This document shows positions 5,534-8,861 of a stretch of 8,861 bases of DNA, piece by piece. Under the pieces are notes generated by a model that was not told where the DNA came from, made no database searches, and saw only the letters and a list, made by a program, of their open reading frames with translations. The stretch spans positions 1 to 8,861 of the forward strand of contig NZ_CYZX01000038.1 of NCBI RefSeq assembly GCF_001405015.1. The letters run 5' to 3'. Source of the DNA: Clostridium disporicum (GTDB lineage: Bacteria; Bacillota; Clostridia; Clostridiales; Clostridiaceae). A program made the position numbers and the translations under genes. Position 1 is the stretch's first letter; each line of letters starts with the position of its first letter.

Positions 5534-5561
5534 TTAACAAATAAGATGAGTATTATACAAT
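5534..5561 (+). promoter_or_regulatory. Candidate sigma-A promoter of the CPBP protease gene
   Basis: TTAACA (5534-5539) and TACAAT (5556-5561) are separated by 16 bases; each differs from consensus by one base. The expected start near 5568 would leave a leader of about 40 bases before the ATG at 5608. Confidence 0.5.
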
Positions 5562-5607
5562 CTTAAATCAAATTATTACTATATTATCTATGTTGGGGAG
5601 GGAATTT

Positions 5608-6528
5608 ATGAAGAAAATAAAAGAGGCTAATATTTATTTTTTAATAATTATGTTATTACAACTATTTTTACCAGTATATATACTTTTTAGAGCTTTAAAT
5701 ATAAATGATATAAGATGGATGTTAACAATAAATCACATAATAATTTTTATAGTACCAGCATTAATATACTTATTAATTACTAAGCAATCACCCAAAAAGG
5801 TATTAAGATTAAATAAACTGCATATAAAGGATATTTTTATTGTTATATGTTTAGCTTTTGTATGTCAGCCTATAATGACTTTCTTTTCTTTAATATCACA
5901 GTTCTTTTTTGAAAATGAGATAGGAAATTTTGTTGGAGAAATTGTAAATACTCCTTATTGGATATTATTATTATTGATAGCAGTACTTCCGGCAATAACA
6001 GAAGAAATAACAATAAGAGGTATAGTGTTATCAGGATATGATAATAAGAACATATATGTAGCTTGTATTGCAACAGGACTTTTATTTGGAATAATGCATT
6101 TAGATCCACAACAGTTTCTTTATGCTACAGCATTAGGATTTATTTTAGCATTAGTAGTAAGAATAACCAATAGTATTTTTGCTTCGGCAATAATGCATTT
6201 TATTATTAATGGAACATCAATAACTATACAAAAGATAGTATCATTTTTGCCATCTAATGTAGACTCTGAAATTAGTTTAAAAGCAATTTCATTAGGAGAA
6301 AAATTAATATTAACGTTTCAATATGGATGTATGGCAATATTATTCGCTTATATAGCATATCTTTTAATAAAGAAGCTTAAGAAGGATAATATAAAACGAG
6401 GAACAATAAGTAAAGAAATTTTCTATAGAAAAAACAATGAAGAAAATGTATTTAATATATATTTTATTTTTATAATAGTTATATATTTATTAGTTATGGT
6501 AAGACAAGTTACGTCAGGAAATATTTAA
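5608..6528 (+). CDS. CPBP (Abi/CAAX-like) family intramembrane glutamic endopeptidase
   Basis: A 306-residue membrane protein. I place the start at ATG 5608, not the in-frame ATG at 5590, because GGGGAGGG (5595-5602) lies five bases before 5608 and would fall inside the coding region otherwise. About eight or nine hydrophobic segments are visible (for example 11-29, 41-58, 73-97, 117-131, 151-163, 167-185, 236-255, 282-298). The CPBP active-site motifs are complete: E132-E133-ITI-R137, F160-GIM-H164, and H197-FII-N201, all at membrane level. In CAAX-type members (Rce1) these residues cleave prenylated substrates; bacterial members serve in bacteriocin immunity, signalling or surface-protein processing. 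No bacteriocin or substrate gene lies nearby, so the substrate is unknown. A hydrophobic C-terminal segment extends beyond the core domain. Confidence 0.92.
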   Translation: MKKIKEANIYFLIIMLLQLFLPVYILFRALNINDIRWMLTINHIIIFIVPALIYLLITKQSPKKVLRLNKLHIKDIFIVICLAFVCQPIMTFFSLISQFFFENEIGNFVGEIVNTPYWILLLLIAVLPAITEEITIRGIVLSGYDNKNIYVACIATGLLFGIMHLDPQQFLYATALGFILALVVRITNSIFASAIMHFIINGTSITIQKIVSFLPSNVDSEISLKAISLGEKLILTFQYGCMAILFAYIAYLLIKKLKKDNIKRGTISKEIFYRKNNEENVFNIYFIFIIVIYLLVMVRQVTSGNI

Positions 6529-6541
6529 AAAATATACAAGC

Positions 6542-6598
6542 TTAAAAAATCTAAAGGTACTTATGCTTTTAAGCATTTTGTACTTTTAGATTTTTTAA
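6542..6598. terminator. Bidirectional terminator shared by the CPBP and SH3-like genes
   Basis: A 19-bp stem between 6542-6560 and 6580-6598 contains one G.U pair and no mismatch. Its ends are A6 on one side and T6 on the other, so it can terminate both converging transcripts. The 19-base loop holds a second hairpin, ATGCTT (6563-6568) with AAGCAT (6571-6576). It ends exactly at the stop codon of the minus-strand gene. Confidence 0.93.
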
Positions 6599-7027
6599 TT
6601 ATTTAACCATCGAATTAGAGTTTGGAAAAATTGTTGAGAAATCATTTTTAGATATCCATCCTCTACAATTAATGTCGCTATCAATTGGAAGATTAACATA
6701 AAACCAAAGTAGATTATCTACTAATGCACTATCAAGAATTTTAACTTCCATTTTTATTGATAAGGTATTTAACTTAGGTGAATCTAGTGTCGGAGCTAGA
6801 TATAACTTAGCACTTGTATTAGTTATCCCAATTTGAGAAGAAGGATTAATAAATTTAATATTTAGAGGCTTATCAATGGTCGCTAATGATCTATGTTGAG
6901 TTTTACATTTCCTAAGTTGATTAGAAGTAATCATTAATTGCTTTTTTACTTTAGCAAGCTGTTGATCATAATATAAATATACTCCTGCTATAGCAGATAT
7001 AAGAATTATAAAAATTACGAATTGCAA
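6599..7027 (-). CDS. Membrane-anchored protein with SH3-like (SH3b) domain
   Basis: A 142-residue protein starting at TTG. The TTG is supported by GGAGG (plus-strand complement 7033-7037) five bases upstream, and the next in-frame Met (32) would remove the anchor. Residues 3-20 are a hydrophobic N-terminal anchor without a clear cleavage site. Residues 21-46 are a short charged helix rich in Lys and Gln. From about 64 to 131 a bacterial SH3-like fold is likely: a strand near AKLYLAPTLDSPKLNTL (73-89), then KMEVKILDS (92-100), LLWFYVNLP (106-114) and RGWISKNDF (122-130), the typical GWI/GWV end of SH3b domains. Such domains bind cell-wall peptides, so an extracytoplasmic wall-associated role is inferred. 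It is transcribed towards the CPBP gene and shares its terminator. Confidence 0.82.
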   Translation of the reverse strand: MQFVIFIILISAIAGVYLYYDQQLAKVKKQLMITSNQLRKCKTQHRSLATIDKPLNIKFINPSSQIGITNTSAKLYLAPTLDSPKLNTLSIKMEVKILDSALVDNLLWFYVNLPIDSDINCRGWISKNDFSTIFPNSNSMVK

Positions 7028-7113
7028 ATTAACCTCCGATATAAAGTGTTATATATTACAAGTATATTTTTATAATTACAAAAAATACATATTATAAAAT
7101 TAAATAAATTTAT

Positions 7114-7142
7114 TTGACATAATATAAGTTATTTGGTATAAT
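7114..7142 (+). promoter_or_regulatory. Sigma-A promoter of tRNA-Phe (perfect consensus)
   Basis: TTGACA (7114-7119) and TATAAT (7137-7142) are both exact consensus hexamers at the ideal 17-base spacing. The DNA upstream is almost pure A+T and could act as an UP element. Transcription would start near 7149, six bases before the tRNA, as expected for a strongly expressed stable RNA. Confidence 0.95.
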
Positions 7143-7154
7143 TGTCTGTGTTAA

Positions 7155-7230
<76 letters not shown>

Positions 7231-7232
7231 GG

Positions 7233-7262
7233 AAGCAACTTACATTCGTAAGTTGCTTTTTT
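7233..7262 (+). terminator. Intrinsic terminator of tRNA-Phe
   Basis: An 11-bp perfect stem, AAGCAACTTAC (7233-7243) with GTAAGTTGCTT (7248-7258), has an ATTC loop and a T run at 7257-7262. It starts two bases after the tRNA CCA. Confidence 0.95.
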
Positions 7263-7520
7263 CTATTTTTTCTAATTAATACTCAAATTTATTAGAATAT
7301 TTTCATTTTAATATCAAGAGTAACTTAACTAGTATTTTATAATTATCCTAATGATATGAAATAAATAAAAATTATAAATATAAGGAACTAATTGGATATC
7401 TAATGCGTCTAATATGTATAAGCAATTGATAAATAATATTTAGGTAAAGTTAACTTTTAAGTAAGAAATTATTAATAATTATACTATATAATTTAAGTAT
7501 AGAATTCTGAGGAGGTAATT
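7263..7520. other. Intergenic region before the glycine-zipper gene, no gene seen
   Basis: About 260 bases, nearly all A+T, with no credible coding frame. Near its right end are a 14-bp perfect palindrome AATTATTAATAATT (7467-7480) and an inverted pair TATACT (7480-7485)/AGTATA (7496-7501) that flanks a TATAAT (7487-7492). This could be the promoter and operator of the next gene, but no -35 matches and the low complexity makes chance likely. Confidence 0.35.
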
Positions 7521-7724
7521 ATGGTTAAGTTTTTAGAAAAAATGATACTTTCAGATAAAGATTATGAATATTTAACTAAAGGAATAGCTATAGGGGTAGG
7601 CACTGGAGTTTTAGTTGGAGCTATTATAGGAAACATAACTTTAACTTTTGCTGCTGGTGGAGTAATTGGAATTTTATCAGCATTTATATATTCTATTTAT
7701 AAAAGAAATAGAATTAGTGATTGA
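7521..7724 (+). CDS. Small glycine-zipper membrane protein
   Basis: A 67-residue protein with AGGAGGT (7510-7516) just before the ATG, one of the best ribosome binding sites in the window. The N-terminal 20 residues are charged. Two hydrophobic helices follow, about 21-37 and 41-60, and the tail KRNRISD is basic, fitting a hairpin with both ends in the cytoplasm. Five glycines fall at every fourth position in helix 1 (G21, G25, G29, G33, G37), with G46, G47 and G50 in helix 2. Such glycine zippers drive tight helix packing and oligomerisation. I do not recognise a specific family. Small toxins and envelope-stress proteins share this look, but no antitoxin gene or antisense RNA is evident. It is transcribed alone, convergent with ung. 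Confidence 0.85.
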   Translation: MVKFLEKMILSDKDYEYLTKGIAIGVGTGVLVGAIIGNITLTFAAGGVIGILSAFIYSIYKRNRISD

Positions 7725-7761
7725 ATATTAAAATATATACATAAATTTTACGATAAGAAGA

Positions 7762-7838
7762 GGTCGTTTAAATATACTGTAACTTAATTTTGAAAAAGAT
7801 TAATCAAGTAATCAGTTTATTTAAGCGACCATTTTTTT
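7762..7838 (+). terminator. Long interrupted hairpin terminator of the glycine-zipper gene
   Basis: The outer 13-bp stem pairs 7762-7774 with 7818-7830 (one T.G). Inside it, ACTG (7776-7779) pairs with CAGT (7813-7816), and ACTT (7782-7785) with AAGT (7806-7809), extended by three pairs after an A.C mismatch. Seven T follow at 7832-7838, overlapping the ung stop codon on the other strand. The minus-strand side lacks a clean T run, so it is mainly a plus-strand terminator. It is unusually long for one. Confidence 0.8.
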
Positions 7839-8514
7839 ATATATTTTCTATTTGCCAATCTATAGGAGTTTTATTTACTGATTCTAAAAAACTATTTGTT
7901 TTAGAAAATGGCTTAGTTCCAAAGAAGCCTCTAGATGCAGATAATGGACTAGGATGTACAGACGTAAGTATTAGATGTCTTTTATTTGTTATAAGGGATT
8001 TCTTTTTAATTGCATTATTTCCCCAAAGTATAAAAACTACAGGATCTTCTTTTTCGTTTACTAAGGAAATTATTTTATCAGTAAAGGTCTCCCAACCGAT
8101 ATTTTTATGAGAGTTAGCTTGACTAGCCCTAACAGTCAATGAGGTATTAAGGAGTAGAACACCTTGATCAGCCCATTTTTTTAAATAGCCATTGTTTGGT
8201 ATATAGCATCCTAAATCTGATTTTAACTCTTTGTATATATTTAATAGGGAAGGGGGGATAGGTACATTAGGATTTACTGAAAAACTTAATCCATGTGCTT
8301 GATTAGGGCCATGATAAGGGTCTTGACCCAATATTACTACTTTAACATCTTTGTATGGAGTAAAATGCAATGCATTAAAAATATCATATTTATCAGGATA
8401 AATAGTATTCTCTTTATATTCTTTAGCCAAAAAACTCCTTAAAGATAAATAATAATCTTTATTAAATTCTTCTTCTAATAAGTCTTGCCAGTCATTATTA
8501 AGTATTTTTTTCAT
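7837..8514 (-). CDS. ung: Uracil-DNA glycosylase, family 1
   Basis: A 225-residue family 1 UDG, the usual length. It removes uracil from DNA made by cytosine deamination or dUTP incorporation, starting base excision repair. The water-activating loop GQDPYH is at 63-68 with catalytic Asp65; the uracil-recognition strand LLLNTSLTVR is at 120-129 with Asn123; the DNA-intercalation loop HPSPLSASRGFFG is at 187-199 with His187 and Leu191. I place the start at ATG 8514. A longer frame from GTG 8523 is possible, but that GTG is part of the GAGGTG ribosome binding site seven bases before the ATG. The gene is monocistronic with its own promoter, convergent with the glycine-zipper gene, and divergent from the promoter region at the right edge. 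Confidence 0.96.
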   Translation of the reverse strand: MKKILNNDWQDLLEEEFNKDYYLSLRSFLAKEYKENTIYPDKYDIFNALHFTPYKDVKVVILGQDPYHGPNQAHGLSFSVNPNVPIPPSLLNIYKELKSDLGCYIPNNGYLKKWADQGVLLLNTSLTVRASQANSHKNIGWETFTDKIISLVNEKEDPVVFILWGNNAIKKKSLITNKRHLILTSVHPSPLSASRGFFGTKPFSKTNSFLESVNKTPIDWQIENI

Positions 8515-8558
8515 TAATATCACCTCAATAAATAATTTTACCTATATAGCATACAAGT

Positions 8559-8587
8559 ATTATAAACTTACGAAATTAATAAAACAA
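8559..8587 (-). promoter_or_regulatory. Candidate sigma-A promoter of ung
   Basis: On the minus strand TTGTTT (plus 8582-8587) and a perfect TATAAT (plus 8559-8564) are separated by 17 bases. The start would fall near 8552, giving a leader of about 38 bases to the ung ATG. The -35 matches only its first three bases. Confidence 0.5.
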
Positions 8588-8675
8588 TAAAGAAAAATAA
8601 TGTTTATTGGCAGAAACGCTACCTAGTATATCAATAATAGGAAAAATAAGAATTATAGAGAAAAAAAGAAAAAAA

Positions 8676-8684
8676 TGTGGATAA
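8676..8684 (-). promoter_or_regulatory. DnaA-box-like 9-mer (perfect TTATCCACA)
   Basis: TGTGGATAA on the plus strand is the exact complement of the consensus DnaA box TTATCCACA. It lies in the AT-rich spacer between ung and the rRNA-type promoters, 31 bases before a second such 9-mer in the same orientation. Binding is inferred from sequence only. Confidence 0.4.
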
Positions 8685-8706
8685 TGTAGAATAATTAAAT
8701 TAAAAT

Positions 8707-8715
8707 TGTGAATAA
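8707..8715 (-). promoter_or_regulatory. Second DnaA-box-like 9-mer (TTATTCACA)
   Basis: TGTGAATAA on the plus strand fits the relaxed DnaA consensus TTATNCACA. It occupies the place where a -35 element would be expected for the first copy of the repeated promoter module (its TAAGAT is at 8733-8738). Confidence 0.35.
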
Positions 8716-8732
8716 TAATGTAGGAAGAATGT

Positions 8733-8761
8733 TAAGATAAATCTCGTCGCTGATGCGAAAC
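8733..8761 (+). repeat. Promoter/leader repeat, copy 1
   Basis: This copy begins TAAGATAAATCTCGT and ends GATGCGAAAC; copy 2 at 8811-8837 matches it with four substitutions and a two-base gap. It contains a -10-like TAAGAT and a small stem TCGC/GCGA around TGAT. No -35 hexamer sits at the proper distance, so this copy looks like a decayed or alternative promoter. Confidence 0.7.
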
Positions 8762-8787
8762 AACAAAAACATAAGATAAAAAAGTGT

Positions 8788-8816
8788 TTGACAGTTGTTT
8801 TGATAAGTGATAAGAT
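8788..8816 (+). promoter_or_regulatory. rRNA-type sigma-A promoter reading out of the window
   Basis: A perfect TTGACA (8788-8793) is 17 bases before TAAGAT (8811-8816). Predicted start is near 8823. The duplicated downstream leader and the strong -35 are typical of tandem stable-RNA promoters in clostridia. The gene it serves lies beyond the window. Confidence 0.75.
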
Positions 8817-8837
8817 AAGTCTCGTTGCTAACGAAAC
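8811..8837 (+). repeat. Promoter/leader repeat, copy 2
   Basis: Direct repeat of 8733-8761 at a distance of 78 bases, starting TAAGATAAGTCTCGT and ending AACGAAAC. The segment TCGTT/AACGA (8822-8826, 8830-8834) can form a short hairpin at the predicted 5' end of the transcript. Confidence 0.7.
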
Positions 8838-8861
8838 TAAGTCAAAAAAACTTTGAAAAAA
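8838..8861 (+). other. Probable rRNA operon leader, cut by the window edge
   Basis: The last bases contain CTTTGAAAAA (8851-8860), which resembles the end of the BoxA antitermination site (TGCTCTTTGAAAA type) found before Firmicutes 16S genes. The same bases hold TTGAAA (8853-8858), which could be the -35 of a further tandem promoter. The window is too short to decide. Confidence 0.45.

Noticed and set aside
5870..6109. 79-residue minus-strand open frame inside the CPBP gene
   Set aside because: It overlaps the active-site region of the protease on the opposite strand; its Leu/Ile-rich content is a by-product of the AT-rich membrane-protein coding strand.
7521..7724. Glycine-zipper gene as a type I toxin
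   Set aside because: No antisense promoter, overlapping small RNA or repeat is evident, and the protein is longer than most such toxins; the idea remains untested rather than supported.
7790..8110. 106-residue plus-strand open frame antisense to ung
   Set aside because: It begins inside the terminator hairpin loop and runs through conserved ung motifs on the other strand; no RBS and no domain.

Overview
The window comes from a low-GC Firmicute, almost certainly a Clostridium sensu stricto. The evidence is extreme A+T bias in coding and spacer DNA, strong AGGAGG-type ribosome binding sites, clostridial-type 23S and 5S ends, and a gene set typical of that group. It lies next to one rRNA operon and appears to end at the start of another: it opens in the 3' end of a 23S gene (5S, a CAU-anticodon tRNA and tRNA-Ala follow) and closes in what looks like a duplicated rRNA-type promoter with its leader.

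Layout. 1-546: end of the rrn operon (23S, processing hairpin, 5S, tRNA-CAU probably Ile2, tRNA-Ala, terminator). 589-857: possible promoter, an AT dyad and a 52-codon gene for a two-helix acidic/basic peptide with a faint Spo0E-like layout. 994-2057: two-gene unit of a double zinc-ribbon/coiled-coil protein and a VanZ-like membrane protein, closed by a G.U-rich terminator. 2058-4467: EF-G paralogue (FusA2 type) with an unusual leader in which the only good ribosome binding site lies 38 bases upstream of the start, with a hairpin and a 13-codon frame in between. 4558-4833: unknown 78-residue protein with its own terminator. 4846-5469: stand-alone PncC (NMN amidase) with its own terminator. 5483-6598: a mini-ORF/hairpin element, a promoter, and a CPBP-family intramembrane protease; its start is corrected here to 5608. 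6542-7027: a very stable bidirectional terminator shared with a convergent TTG-started, membrane-anchored SH3-like protein. 7114-7262: perfect-consensus sigma-A promoter, tRNA-Phe and terminator. 7521-7838: 67-residue glycine-zipper membrane protein and a long hairpin terminator. 7837-8587 (minus strand): uracil-DNA glycosylase with a promoter. 8676-8861: two DnaA-box-like 9-mers, then the duplicated promoter module reading out of the window.

Nearly every gene here is a separate transcription unit with its own intrinsic terminator, so there is little operon context linking functions. I see no mobile element, CRISPR array, phage genes or defence cassette, and no clear undescribed multi-gene system. 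The points most worth following are the fusA2 leader (coupled leader ORF or folded-out spacer), the possible divergent Spo0E-like peptide, the mini-ORF inside a hairpin upstream of the CPBP protease, and the DnaA-box/tandem-promoter region at the right edge. Promoter and dyad calls in DNA this AT-rich are weak unless stated otherwise.
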